Part shown: positions 1 to 8,641 of the stretch, in pieces
Numbering within the stretch: the stretch's first letter is position 1
How the letters are laid out: each line of letters begins with the position of its first letter
From: Amycolatopsis mediterranei
Lineage (GTDB): Bacteria; Actinomycetota; Actinomycetes; Mycobacteriales; Pseudonocardiaceae
Reading direction: 5' to 3'
Assembly: GCF_026017845.1 (NCBI RefSeq)
Contig: NZ_CP100416.1
Coordinates: 7,743,078-7,807,077 of the forward strand
Length of the DNA: 64,000 nt
The notes under the pieces: generated by a model
The model's input: the letters and a program-made list of their open reading frames with translations, nothing else
Database searches by the model: none
Told to the model about the DNA's origin: nothing
Translations under genes and position numbers: made by a program

Positions 1-20
1 CGATACGCAGCCGCAGCCGG

Positions 21-74
21 GGCCGGCACGCCGGGACAAGGCACGCTTTCCCGCCTTGACCCGGCGTGCCGGCC
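21..74. terminator. Long inverted repeat, probable bidirectional terminator
   Basis: Two 22-bp arms (21-42 and 53-74) are reverse complements with one mismatch around a 10-nt loop. The hairpin lies about 70 bp beyond the stop of the leftward DUF2127 gene, so it probably ends that transcript and perhaps one arriving from outside the window. No T-run follows, as is common in high-GC actinobacteria. Confidence 0.6.
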
Positions 75-145
75 GTTGAACAATCCGGCGTTCGGGCCGG
101 CGGGAAACCCCGGAAGACCCCAATCCGGAAGACCACAACCCGGAC

Positions 146-622
146 TTACCCGCGCTTGAGCTGCCGATACTCCCGCAGCACCAAGAAGATGATCACAATA
201 TCGAGCGCAGCGAAGAACGGCAACGCGATCGAGTGAGTACGCACCGCCCGAAAGATCTCATAAACGACGAACGCGGCAAGAATGACCGCCGCCACCGGGT
301 AAGCCCGGACAACCTTCCGGGCCAGCGCCCACACCAGGCCCAGCTTGATCAACCCATGGGCGAGCAGATAAGCGACAGCGAACGTCTTGGTATCACCGTG
401 GAGGAAATTCTCCGTCGCCGACTCGAGGTGGCGAGCCAGGGTGCCCGACGGGTCGCCGAGCAGGTCGCGGGTGATCACCGCGTGGGTGAACCCGCTGACC
501 GTCGAAGCGGGGATGAACGCCAGGATCAGCGCCCCGACAACCTGCAGCGCGCCGTCGAGGCCCTTGATCGCGATCGCGATCCGGAAGAACTTCTCGGTCG
601 CGGTCGTCTTCGTCTCGGACAT
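146..622 (-). CDS. DUF2127 family small integral membrane protein
   Basis: The 158-residue protein starts MSETKTTATEKFF and has about four hydrophobic segments, with the charged patch REYRQLKRG at the C-terminus. Layout and motifs fit the DUF2127 family of small membrane proteins, whose function is unknown. The ATG at 622 is chosen because GGAGG sits 4 nt upstream; a longer frame reading to 958 lacks a ribosome site and runs over the promoter region of the next gene. It is divergent from the gene at 804 across a 181-bp gap that probably holds both promoters. Confidence 0.75.
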   Translation of the reverse strand: MSETKTTATEKFFRIAIAIKGLDGALQVVGALILAFIPASTVSGFTHAVITRDLLGDPSGTLARHLESATENFLHGDTKTFAVAYLLAHGLIKLGLVWALARKVVRAYPVAAVILAAFVVYEIFRAVRTHSIALPFFAALDIVIIFLVLREYRQLKRG

Positions 623-803
623 CGTGCCTCCTCTCCCGCCACTCTGCCGCAACCACTGTGCGTTCGCACCCCCGGCCACCAGACCCCCAACAGGGGACAG
701 TTTCTGGTCAAAGCCCTGAATCGGCCGCCACTTTGTTGCCAGCACATCAAGATCATCTTTATCCTGTGATTTCCGTTCGCCGGCAAAAGAAGGGGAGCGT
801 GTC

Positions 804-1073
804 ATGGCACGCCTGTGGGAGGCCGACCCGAATGCGTCGTTCAAACGTCGTCTCGGCAAGTCGGCGATCGAACTCGACCGGACGAACAACGACCCCAGCT
901 GCCCGGATATCTGGGAACTCTCCAATGGGGACGTGGCGATCATCGGCCGCGACCTCACGTCGGGCTATGCGGCGCGGCTGCCCGACGGAGTGAGCATCGG
1001 CGCGGACGAGCGCCTGGTCGTCATTCCGGGCATCATGATGCGCTCGGCCAAGGGGGACATCCCCGATGCATAG
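804..1073 (+). CDS. Small conserved hypothetical protein upstream of DUF6879
   Basis: This 89-residue protein starts MARLWEADPN and has a compact, probably beta-rich body (GDVAIIGRDLTSGYAARLPDG). A strong AAGGGGAG ribosome site precedes the ATG. No enzymatic motif is visible. Its stop overlaps the start of the DUF6879 gene by 8 bp, so the two are translationally coupled. As far as I recall, short proteins of this type commonly precede DUF6879 genes in actinomycetes, where the pair is thought to be regulatory; that role is inference. Confidence 0.7.
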   Translation: MARLWEADPNASFKRRLGKSAIELDRTNNDPSCPDIWELSNGDVAIIGRDLTSGYAARLPDGVSIGADERLVVIPGIMMRSAKGDIPDA

Positions 1074-1677
1074 GCCTCTGGTCACCCTGCTCGGTGATCG
1101 GTTGACACCGGACGAGTACTTCGCCGACCACGCCGAAAACTTCTGGCGCACCGATGACAGCGGGTGCTGGAAGCTGGAGCGGCAACAGCACTTCGTCGAG
1201 AGCGGCGACACGAGCTGGGACGCCTTCACCGCGGGCGATTGGCCCAAAGCACTGCGGCTCCTGGAGGAGCGCAGGCAGAAAGTCGCCGACTACGAAAAGC
1301 GTATCGCCCGGCACGGGTTCGAAGTGCGGCGAGTCCGGGTCGTGGAAGAACCGATCAGCCCGTATTTGCTCTGGGAACTGAACTCCTTGCACATCCGGCG
1401 ACAGGTCGGCGGAAAGATCCGGGTGGTCGACGGTGCCGCCGCCGCGGATCTCGAACGGGAAGAGGTCCTGCCGGAACTGTTCATCCTCGGCCGGAAGGTC
1501 ATTTACCAGGTGCTGTACACCGAGAACGGTGAGCTGGAGGGCGCGCGCAAATCCGAGGACCCCGGGCTGATCCACCACTGGACGGCGACCGTCCGACGCC
1601 TCTACGACGACGGCGAGGACCTCCGCACATTCTTCGCCAGGGAGGTCGCCGGGCGCCGACTTTCGCCGACGTGCTGA
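1066..1677 (+). CDS. DUF6879 family protein
   Basis: The 203-residue protein matches the actinobacterial DUF6879 family: an N-terminal acidic start (LTPDEYFADHAENFW), a central block with RRVRVVEEPISPYLLWEL, and a C-terminal part ending shortly after HHWTATVRRLYDDGEDL. The function is unknown; family members often lie near HTH/DUF397 or NB-ARC regulators. The ATG overlaps the preceding gene by 8 bp, and the gene's own stop overlaps the GTG of the NB-ARC gene by 7 bp, so three genes form one operon. The gene is full length and looks intact although the downstream member is broken. Confidence 0.8.
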   Translation: MHRPLVTLLGDRLTPDEYFADHAENFWRTDDSGCWKLERQQHFVESGDTSWDAFTAGDWPKALRLLEERRQKVADYEKRIARHGFEVRRVRVVEEPISPYLLWELNSLHIRRQVGGKIRVVDGAAAADLEREEVLPELFILGRKVIYQVLYTENGELEGARKSEDPGLIHHWTATVRRLYDDGEDLRTFFAREVAGRRLSPTC

Positions 1678-3750
1678 ATCCGGCGGCGGCCGGTGCCGAG
1701 CCGCCAGGCCCGGTTCCCCGGCAACTGCCCGCCGATGTCCGCGGTTTCGTCAACCGGCGCCACGACCTTGACCGGCTCGACGAGCTCATCGACGACAGCG
1801 CCGCCTCCGGAGCGGCGATCGTCGTCGTCGGCACGGCAGGCGTCGGCAAGACTTCGCCGGCGGTGCACTGGGCCCACCGGATCCGCGACCGGTTCCCCGA
1901 CGGCCAGCTGTACGTCAACCTCCGCGGCTACGATCCCGGCCCGCCGATCACCCCGCAGGAAATGCTCGAACGGTTCCTCCACGCACTCGGCGGCCCGGCG
2001 CGGCGGTGCCCGCCGACCTCGAATCGCGAGGTGCGCTGTTCCGGTCGCTCCTGGCCGGGCGGCGCGTGCTCGTGGTGCTGGACAACGCCGCAACGGTCGG
2101 CCAGGTTCGGCCGTTGCTTCCCGGCAACAGCGAATGCCTCGTACTCGTGACGAGCCGAAGCAGCCGGCTCAGCCTGCGGGTCCTCACGGAGGCCGAGGCG
2201 ACCGAACTGATCCAGCGCATCACGTCCGGCTATCGCGACCAGGACGACACCGCGGACATCGCCGAATTGGCCGGGTTGTGCGCGCGGCTTCCCCTGGCGC
2301 TGCGCATCGCCGCCGAACGGGCGATCAACCGGCCGTGGCTGCCGTTGCGGGCTCTCATCTCGGAGTTGCGCGAGGAGTCCGCGCTGTGGGATGAACTGAC
2401 GGCCGACGATGACGACGAGTCCGACGCGATCCGTACCGTTTTCGCTTGGTCGTACCGGGCGCTGACCACCGAGGCGAGCCGCACGTTCCGGCTGCTCGGC
2501 TTGCACCCCGGCACGGCGTTTTCGCTCGGCGCCGCGGCCGCGCTCACCCGCCAGTCCCCCGCCAGGACCAGGCGGATTCTGGACGACCTGGTCGGCGCGC
2601 ACCTGCTCGAACAGCCCAGTGCGGATCGATACGAGTTCCACGACCTGCTCCGGATGTACGCGAACGACCAAGCCCGCGCCGAAGAGGACGCCGACACGGC
2701 GTTGACCGCCGCGCGCCGGGTGCTGCTGTGGTACCTCCACGGCGCTGTCGCCGCGCGGGACCAAGTCGACAACGGCGTCTTGCCGTGGACTCCGGCCGCG
2801 CTCGAGCCGGGTGTCATCCCGCCGCAATTCTCCGACCGGGCGAGCGCGCTCGCCTGGTACCGGCGAGAGCGCGAGACGCTCGTCCGCGCGGTGCGCACGG
2901 CCGACGACCTGGACCAGGCCGACCTCACGTGGCAGCTTGCGGTGGCGCTGTATCCGATCTACGCCGAGCACAACCACTTCGACGACTGGATCGAAACAAG
3001 CACCACCGCGCTGCGGGTCGTCCGCCGGCTCGGGAACCGCGCCGCGGAAGCGGAAGTGCTGGAAAGCTTGGGCAAGGCGCACACCCAGCACTTCGACCGG
3101 CAGCGCGGAATCGAGCTGCAGTCGGCGGCCCTGCGCTTGCGCCGCGAGCTCGGCGACGCGCACGGCGAGCTGAAGTCGGCCAACGCACTCGGGCTCGCGC
3201 AGCTGCGTACGCGTGACTTGTCGGCGGCTCGCGACTTGTTCGACCGGGCGGCGACGCTCGCCGACACGCTCGGAGAGCCGTACTGGCTGGCCGTCGCCAC
3301 CAACAACGCCGCCAACGTCGATCTCGAGCTCGAATCGTTCGAGCAGGCGGAGCAGTTGCTGACTGCCGCGCTTGCGCAATTCCGCCGGCTTGGGGTCCGC
3401 AGCGGCGAAGGCGACACATTGCGGGGTCTCAGTCGCGCGAACCGCGGGCTGAACCGGCCCGCGCAGGCGTACTGGTACATCCAAGCCGCGGTAGCCATCG
3501 CGCGAGCCGAGGAGAATCCGGCGCGGGAGGCTTTCTGGTTGCTCGAACAGGGACGCGTACAGATTGCTCTCGGGCAACCTGCCGAGGCCCTCGAGACGTT
3601 CCAGCGCTCGGCAGCGCTCCAACGGCAGCTCGGCGACCGTGCGCGTGAGGCCGAGGCCCTGGACGCGACGGGGGTGGCGTACGGGGCGATGGGGCGGCCT
3701 GAAGAGGCCGTGCAGTCCGAGATCGCTTGGCGGCGCTGCTCACGAGCTGA
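1671..3750 (+). pseudogene. NB-ARC/TPR regulator (AfsR-like, without SARP domain), frame-disrupted
   Basis: The frame opens at GTG 1671 with a linker, then an NB-ARC P-loop (VVGTAGVGKT) and the usual LYVNLRGYDP block. Near 2013 the frame is lost, and the matching continuation (VPADLESRGALFRSLLAGRR, then RVLVVLDNA) resumes one frame over; one missing G would restore it. TPR repeats follow (NALGLAQLRTRDLSAARDLF and others). Near 3710-3718 the frame is lost again, and a typical family C-terminus (RDRLAALLTS, stop at 3750) lies in another frame, suggesting loss of part of the last TPR. Family members are STAND-type ATPases that regulate transcription. Two lesions suggest a pseudogene; sequencing error could explain the first. 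Confidence 0.7.
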
Positions 3751-4165
3751 GGCACTTTTCGCACCGTTCGTGACGCGCTGTCCGACCCGTCGGGTCCGTC
3801 CCGTAGAAGGGGTAGCAGGCCGCGCCGCAGACGGCGAGGAAGATCGGCCCGCACCGGAGGGGGTGCGGGCCGACCTGGTGGGCGACGGCCAGTGCGCGCC
3901 GCCGTGCGCCCGCTTCGGGGAGCCAGCCGTGGTCCGGGAGACCGGCGCGGACCTGGGCGTCGAGCTCGTCGGCGCGGGTGATCAGGTCCGCGCCGAGGTC
4001 GGCGAGCCGCTCCCCGAGGTCGCGGAGGATGTCGGGGCGCGGTGCCTCCTCCCCGACGGTCCTGGCCAGCCACGCCAGATCCGGGGCGAGCGAGGCGTGC
4101 AGGTCCCGGATGCGCTCCAGCAGCCGATGGTCCCGGTCGGCGTCGGTCAGCACCGCGCCAGCCAC
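3740..4165 (-). CDS. Hypothetical protein paired with zinc-finger gene
   Basis: The protein begins MAGAVLTDADRDHRLLERIR (GTG at 4165; an ATG at 4177 in the same frame is an alternative). It is helical, with LAWLARTVGEEAPRPDILRD and similar stretches, and ends in a cysteine-bearing tail (CGAACYPFYG, then CEKC) that may bind metal. Its start overlaps the end of the zinc-finger gene by 19 bp, so the two are co-translated. I recall such overlapping pairs as recurring in Pseudonocardiaceae genomes, but no function is established. Its 3' end overlaps the end of the convergent NB-ARC pseudogene by 11 bp. Confidence 0.6.
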   Translation of the reverse strand: MAGAVLTDADRDHRLLERIRDLHASLAPDLAWLARTVGEEAPRPDILRDLGERLADLGADLITRADELDAQVRAGLPDHGWLPEAGARRRALAVAHQVGPHPLRCGPIFLAVCGAACYPFYGTDPTGRTARHERCEKCLSS

Positions 4166-4350
4166 GCCGACTCGCATTCGGCGCACGTCGGGTCGAACCA
4201 GTTTCCTCCGAGCTGCGGAACATCCTTCACCGCCACGGTCACTTCTTCCCCGCACAAAGTCACGAACTGTTCTTCCGGACGCGGAGGGAACGGCCCGTCG
4301 AGCGCGTGGCGCTTCCCCTCCGCTTGCTGCCACCTCAACATGAGGTCCAT
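4147..4350 (-). CDS. Small zinc-finger protein
   Basis: A 67-residue protein starting MDLMLRWQQAEGKRHALDG. It has cysteines in TLCGEEVTV and in a C-terminal CAEC motif, giving three to four likely zinc ligands. The small size and CxxC pattern suggest a zinc ribbon involved in nucleic-acid or protein contacts; the exact role is unknown. It is the first gene of the overlapping pair ending at 3740. A ribosome site is not obvious upstream of the ATG. Confidence 0.6.
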   Translation of the reverse strand: MDLMLRWQQAEGKRHALDGPFPPRPEEQFVTLCGEEVTVAVKDVPQLGGNWFDPTCAECESAWLARC

Positions 4351-4426
4351 TGAAACTGTCCCAGCCGGTTGACACCAACACGCGAAAGCTGCGTGTCCGG
4401 CCTGGTCAACGGCCCGGCCTCGGTGA

Positions 4427-4472
4427 CCGAAAGCCCGTGGAGGTCCCTCGAAGCAGCCTCCACGGACTTCGG
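4427..4472 (-). terminator. Terminator of the GH92 gene
   Basis: Arms 4427-4443 and 4457-4472 (core CCGTGGAGG / CCTCCACGG) form a near-perfect stem that begins 2 nt past the GH92 stop codon on the minus strand. Confidence 0.6.
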
Positions 4473-4473
4473 G

Positions 4474-6831
4474 CTACATCGCGGGCGGAGCGGACTTCGT
4501 CCCCCAGGTGGTCGGGGTGTCACTCAGGCGGAACTGGATCTTGCCCGCGCGGAGCAGGTCCGCATGGGAGATCCAGCTGCGGCCGTAGTCGCGGTGTCCG
4601 ATGCGGACGTCCGTTGTGTACTGCAGCTTCGCCGCGCTCGCGCCCGGCGCCTCGATCTCGATCTTGCGGCCGCCGTCCGGGTGGATCTCGACCTTCTCGA
4701 ACATCGGCGTGCTGAGCAGGTACGTCCCGGAGCCCGGCTGCGCCTCGAAGACGCCGGCCATGCCGAAGACGAGCCACGACGAGATGGTGCCGAGGTCGTC
4801 GTTGCCGGGCAGGCCGTAGGGCGTGTCGGTGAACAGCGTCCGCGCCGCGCGCAGCACGGCCGAGGTCTTCCACGGTGCGCCCGTCCAGCTGTACATCCAG
4901 GGTGCGTGCAGGTCGGGCTCGTTGTTCGGGTTGAAGGCGAAGTTGTTGTGGTAGTCGTACGCGCCGTGGACCCAGGAGTCCTTGGCCGCCTTCGCCGGGT
5001 CGGTGAGCAGCAGCGGCATGTCGAAGAAGGTGTCGAGCCGCTTCTCCGCCTGCGCCGGGCCGCCCATCAGGCCGAACAGCTTCGCCGTGTCCTGCTGGGC
5101 GAGCCACTGGTACTGCCACGGCGTGCCTTCGTGAAAGCCGGTCGACTTCGCCGGGTCGGGGTCGCCGACGCCGGTGCCGTCCGCGGCCTTGGTGCGCGGG
5201 AAGCCGGTGAAGCCGTGGGATTCGACGCTCGTGTCCCACAGATGCGCGAAGTTGCCGCAGCGCGCCCGCAGTGTCGCAGCCTTGTCCCCGTAGCCCAGTC
5301 CGGAAGCCATTGTGGACAGTGCGCAGTCGGCGAGGGCGTACTCGAGGGTCGCCGAGCCGGCCTGGCGCGTGTCGCCGTAGGTGTAGCCCGGCAGGTCCTG
5401 GTAGCCGATCCAGCCGTTCTTGACGTAGCTCGGGTTGCCGTCGCGGCCGCGGAAGATCGACTGGTCCTTCGGCACTTCGTTGGCGTTGCGCCACAACGCG
5501 TCGAACAGCTGACGCGCGGTCTTGTCGTCGAGGAGGCCGCGGCGGTAGTTGTCGACCACCCACGGCGTGACGGGGTCGCCGCTCATCACGTTCGTCTCGC
5601 CGCCGGCGAGCGCCCAGCGCGGGACCCAGCCGCCGTCCTGGGCGATCTTCAGGACGGACTTGGTCATGTCCGCGGCCTCGTCCGGGTGCAGCAGCGCGAC
5701 CAGCTGGTTCTGCGATCGATAGGTGTCCCACAGCGAGAACATCTGGTAGTAGGTGTCGCGGCTGCGGTGGACGACGTCGTCGAAGCCGCGGTACGAGCCG
5801 TCCACATCGGACCCGACGGACGGGTGCAGCAGCGACCGGTACAGCGCGCTGTAGTAAGTCCGCTGGTCGGCGATCGTCCCGCCGGCGACGCGCAGGCGGT
5901 TCAGCTCGTCCCGCCAGGTGTCGTGGGCGGCTTTTCGCGCCTTGTCGAACGACTTGGGCTGCTCGGCGCCGCGGTTGAGCCGGGCGCCGTCGACGGAGGT
6001 GTAGGACAGGCCGACCGAGGCGCCGACCTGGTTGCTGTCGGTGCCGAAGGTCAGCCAGGCGCCGGTGCGTTGGCTACCGAGCTTGGCGTCACGCTGGTTC
6101 GGCGTCAGCTTGCTGTCGGTCCAGGTGCCGAAGCTCGTGAACTTGCGGTCGAACTTGGCGCTGAAGAAGACCTTGTAGCGCTCCTTCTGCGTCTCCCAGC
6201 AGAAGTTGCCGCCCTGCAGCCAGCCCTCGACGGTGTCGTCACCGACCACGTGGACGTCGCCGGCGTAGGTGTAGCCGTTGCTCTCGCCGACCTCGATGAG
6301 GACGTTTTCGCTGGTCGCGCCACCCGGGAAGGTGTAGCGGTGCTGGCCGGTGCGCTGGGTCGCGGTCAGCTCGGCGCCGATGCCGTTCGCGAGCTTGACC
6401 CCGTAATAGCCGGGCCGGCGGGTTTCGTCAGCGTGGCTGAACCTAGCACCGTACTGCGCGGGATCGCTCGTGGTGACGGCGCCGGTGGTGGGCATGAACC
6501 GGAAGTTGCCCATGGTCTGGCAGCCGACACCGGAGAGGTGGGTGTGGCTGAAGCCGAGGGTGGTGTCCTGCGCGTAGTCGTAGGACGCGTACTTCTTGAG
6601 CTGGGTGTCCGGGCTGAGCTGGACCATCCCGAACGGCGTGGTGGCGCCGGGGAAGGTGGTGCCGTCGCCGTTGTTGCCGATCGAGGTGTCGACGAGCGTG
6701 GTGGGGTCGTCGGCGAACCTCGGGCCGCCGTGGGCTTCGGCGGGAGCCGCGAGAGCCATCGTGGTGGCTCCGGCGAGCAGAGTGGCCAGGACGCGCGTCC
6801 GAGTTGTCGGCGACAACGTTGTCACATGCAC
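4474..6831 (-). CDS. Secreted GH92 family alpha-mannosidase
   Basis: The 785-residue protein has a Tat/Sec-like signal peptide (RTRVLATLLAGATTMALAA, then APAEAHG) followed by a complete GH92 body. Family hallmarks include GNNGDGTTFPGATTPFGMVQ at the N-terminal domain, GGNFCWET, NNEPDLHAPWMYSW and GLPGNDDLGTISSW. GH92 enzymes are calcium-dependent exo-mannosidases that mostly cut alpha-1,2 and related mannosyl links in yeast mannan or N-glycans; exact linkage is not predictable here. GTG 6831 is chosen, with GTG 6825 as an alternative; both sit just before the signal peptide. A terminator follows directly. It probably acts outside the cell in mannan use. Confidence 0.9.
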   Translation of the reverse strand: MHVTTLSPTTRTRVLATLLAGATTMALAAPAEAHGGPRFADDPTTLVDTSIGNNGDGTTFPGATTPFGMVQLSPDTQLKKYASYDYAQDTTLGFSHTHLSGVGCQTMGNFRFMPTTGAVTTSDPAQYGARFSHADETRRPGYYGVKLANGIGAELTATQRTGQHRYTFPGGATSENVLIEVGESNGYTYAGDVHVVGDDTVEGWLQGGNFCWETQKERYKVFFSAKFDRKFTSFGTWTDSKLTPNQRDAKLGSQRTGAWLTFGTDSNQVGASVGLSYTSVDGARLNRGAEQPKSFDKARKAAHDTWRDELNRLRVAGGTIADQRTYYSALYRSLLHPSVGSDVDGSYRGFDDVVHRSRDTYYQMFSLWDTYRSQNQLVALLHPDEAADMTKSVLKIAQDGGWVPRWALAGGETNVMSGDPVTPWVVDNYRRGLLDDKTARQLFDALWRNANEVPKDQSIFRGRDGNPSYVKNGWIGYQDLPGYTYGDTRQAGSATLEYALADCALSTMASGLGYGDKAATLRARCGNFAHLWDTSVESHGFTGFPRTKAADGTGVGDPDPAKSTGFHEGTPWQYQWLAQQDTAKLFGLMGGPAQAEKRLDTFFDMPLLLTDPAKAAKDSWVHGAYDYHNNFAFNPNNEPDLHAPWMYSWTGAPWKTSAVLRAARTLFTDTPYGLPGNDDLGTISSWLVFGMAGVFEAQPGSGTYLLSTPMFEKVEIHPDGGRKIEIEAPGASAAKLQYTTDVRIGHRDYGRSWISHADLLRAGKIQFRLSDTPTTWGTKSAPPAM

Positions 6832-6941
6832 AGTGGGATCTTTTCCGTTGTCCGGTGGACAACGCAAGCCCTGAACGTCGGCCAGCCGACCCGGCGCGCC
6901 GGTTCGAGAAGTTCCCGCTGAACGAGGGGTCAGTGGCCCAT

Positions 6942-8402
6942 TCAGCTCTGGTGCGTGACGTGGCCGTCCAGGATCGTCGCCGTCACCGGAAGATTGCGCA
7001 GGTCGGCCGGGGACAACACCGACGGGTCCGCCGCCGTCACCATCAGGTCCGCCACATCCCCCACCGCCACCCCGCGACGGCCGCCCGAGGACGCCGCCAG
7101 CGCGTCGGCGAACGGGATCGCCTGCTCCGGGTGCCACGGTGGGCGGGCGTCGTCCGTGCGGGACACCGCCGAGGCTATTCCGTCCCAGGGGTCCAGCGGG
7201 GCCACCGGGGCGTCCGAGCCGAACTCCAGGCGGGCTCCCGACTCCAGCAGCGACCGGTACGGGAACGCCCGGGCCGTGCGGCCGTGCCAGTGGCGGTCCG
7301 CGACGTCGCGGTCGTCCGGCTGGTGCGCCGGCTGGACCGCCGCGATCACGCCCAGCGCCGCGAACCGCGGGACGTCCTCGGGGCACAGCAGCTGAGCGTG
7401 CTCGATGCGGCCCGGGCAGCCGACCTCCTCGAACGCGTCCAGCGCGATCGTGTTCGCCCGGTCGCCGATCGCGTGGACCGCCGGGAGCAGGCCGTGGTCG
7501 AACGCCCGGTGCAGCAACGGAACCAGTTCGTCGGGCGGCAGTTCGAGCGACCCCGGCGACTCGGCGCCCGGGTACGGGTCGTGGCAGTAGGCCGTGCGGG
7601 TGTTGAGGGAACCGTCCACGAAGAGCTTGAACGGCCCGACCGTCAGCAGCCCGCCGGAATCCGGCAGGACGTCGCCGGTGCGGTGGCCGCGCTCGATCGT
7701 GCGGTCCAGGAGGTGTTTCGCGATCACGCACGAGATCCGGGCCGCCGGCGCTCCGCGGCGCGTCCAATCCGCCACCGTGTCCGCGTACTCGTAGTCGGCG
7801 ATCTGCGTCACGCCGCGCGCGGCCGCCGCGGAAACCGCTTCCGCCACCCATCGGTCCTGGACGTCGATCGACGCCGTCGGGAGCTGGGCCGTCGCGGTCA
7901 TGCAGTCGCCCTCCAGCAGGACGCCCGTCGGGTGCTCGCGGCCGATCAGCTTCAGCGCCGCCGGGCTCAGCCACACCGTGTGCAGATCCGCGCTGAACAA
8001 CGCGACCGCACGCCCGGGCAGCGCCCGCTGGAGCAGGTCCTTGTGCGGCTTGTCCGGCCACAGCCCGTCGCGGAAACCCGCGCCCACGACCAGTTCCGTC
8101 TGCGGCGCCGGCGTCGCCAGCAGGTGCGCGAGCAGCAACTCGATCGCCTCCCCCGCCGAGCGGGCCGCGTCCAGGGGGATGCGGCGCCGGGACGTCGCCC
8201 ACTGGACGACGTGGACGTGCGCGTCGACCAGCCCGGGCAGCAGCGTCCCGCCGTGCCCGTCGACCACGCGCGCGGCGAACCCCGTGGAGCCCGGTTCGGT
8301 GATCGACGTGACCCGGCCGTCGTTCACCCGCACGTCGGCGAGGTCCCCGCCGAGGCCCGGCCGGACGCGGCGCAGCAGGAGATCATCCATGCGGACCACC
8401 AT
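6942..8402 (-). CDS. YtcJ-like amidohydrolase (Amidohydro_3)
   Basis: The protein of about 486 residues has the metal site DAHVH (D60-H64), then HAIGDRA, RIEHAQL and GSDAPVAPLDPW, the standard order for the Amidohydro_3/YtcJ group of metal-dependent hydrolases. These act on cyclic amides, carbamates or related compounds; the substrate here is unknown. Start choice is open: ATG 8402 (MVVRMDDLLL) or ATG 8390 (MDDLLLRR), the latter with GGTGG upstream. The gene lies in the same direction as the GH92 gene across about 110 bp, but no functional link is evident. There is no signal peptide, so it is cytoplasmic. Confidence 0.85.
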   Translation of the reverse strand: MVVRMDDLLLRRVRPGLGGDLADVRVNDGRVTSITEPGSTGFAARVVDGHGGTLLPGLVDAHVHVVQWATSRRRIPLDAARSAGEAIELLLAHLLATPAPQTELVVGAGFRDGLWPDKPHKDLLQRALPGRAVALFSADLHTVWLSPAALKLIGREHPTGVLLEGDCMTATAQLPTASIDVQDRWVAEAVSAAAARGVTQIADYEYADTVADWTRRGAPAARISCVIAKHLLDRTIERGHRTGDVLPDSGGLLTVGPFKLFVDGSLNTRTAYCHDPYPGAESPGSLELPPDELVPLLHRAFDHGLLPAVHAIGDRANTIALDAFEEVGCPGRIEHAQLLCPEDVPRFAALGVIAAVQPAHQPDDRDVADRHWHGRTARAFPYRSLLESGARLEFGSDAPVAPLDPWDGIASAVSRTDDARPPWHPEQAIPFADALAASSGGRRGVAVGDVADLMVTAADPSVLSPADLRNLPVTATILDGHVTHQS

Positions 8403-8477
8403 GCCAGCCCGACCCGTCCGGGTGAAGCACGGCTTGAGATGAGGAATATGGGGGTACTTCGGTAGCGTTGACACAGA

Positions 8478-8564
8478 TGGCAGCCGTCGCCCGCCGAAGG
8501 GTCAGGGCCGGTCCACGGGCGCCGCCTTCACAAGCCGCGCAGGGTTCGACTCCCTCGGTTGCCA
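8478..8564 (+). other. tRNA-like relic
   Basis: A T-arm-like block (AGGGTTCGACTCCCT, 8541-8555) is flanked by a 9-bp helix: 8478-8486 pairs with 8556-8564 (TGGCAGCCG / CGGTTGCCA, one G-T). Between them is an imperfect hairpin with loop CTTCACAA. D and anticodon arms do not fold into a standard cloverleaf, so this is more likely a decayed tRNA or tRNA-like site than a working gene. It fills much of the 239-bp gap between the amidohydrolase start and the ABC permease end. Confidence 0.3.
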
Positions 8565-8641
8565 CGCGATTCTCGGGGCGAGGCCGGTGCGCGAAAGCGC
8601 GCACCGGCTCCCTGGGCCCCGGCCGCGGTCTCGTCGAGTGG

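Noticed and set aside
4369..6921. An 850-codon plus-strand frame opposite the GH92 gene
   Set aside because: No domain or ribosome site; the minus strand carries a complete GH92 enzyme with signal peptide.
8478..8564. A selenocysteine tRNA reading of the tRNA-like element (loop CTTCACA with TCA)
   Set aside because: The anticodon stem does not pair and the D arm and variable arm of tRNA-Sec are absent.
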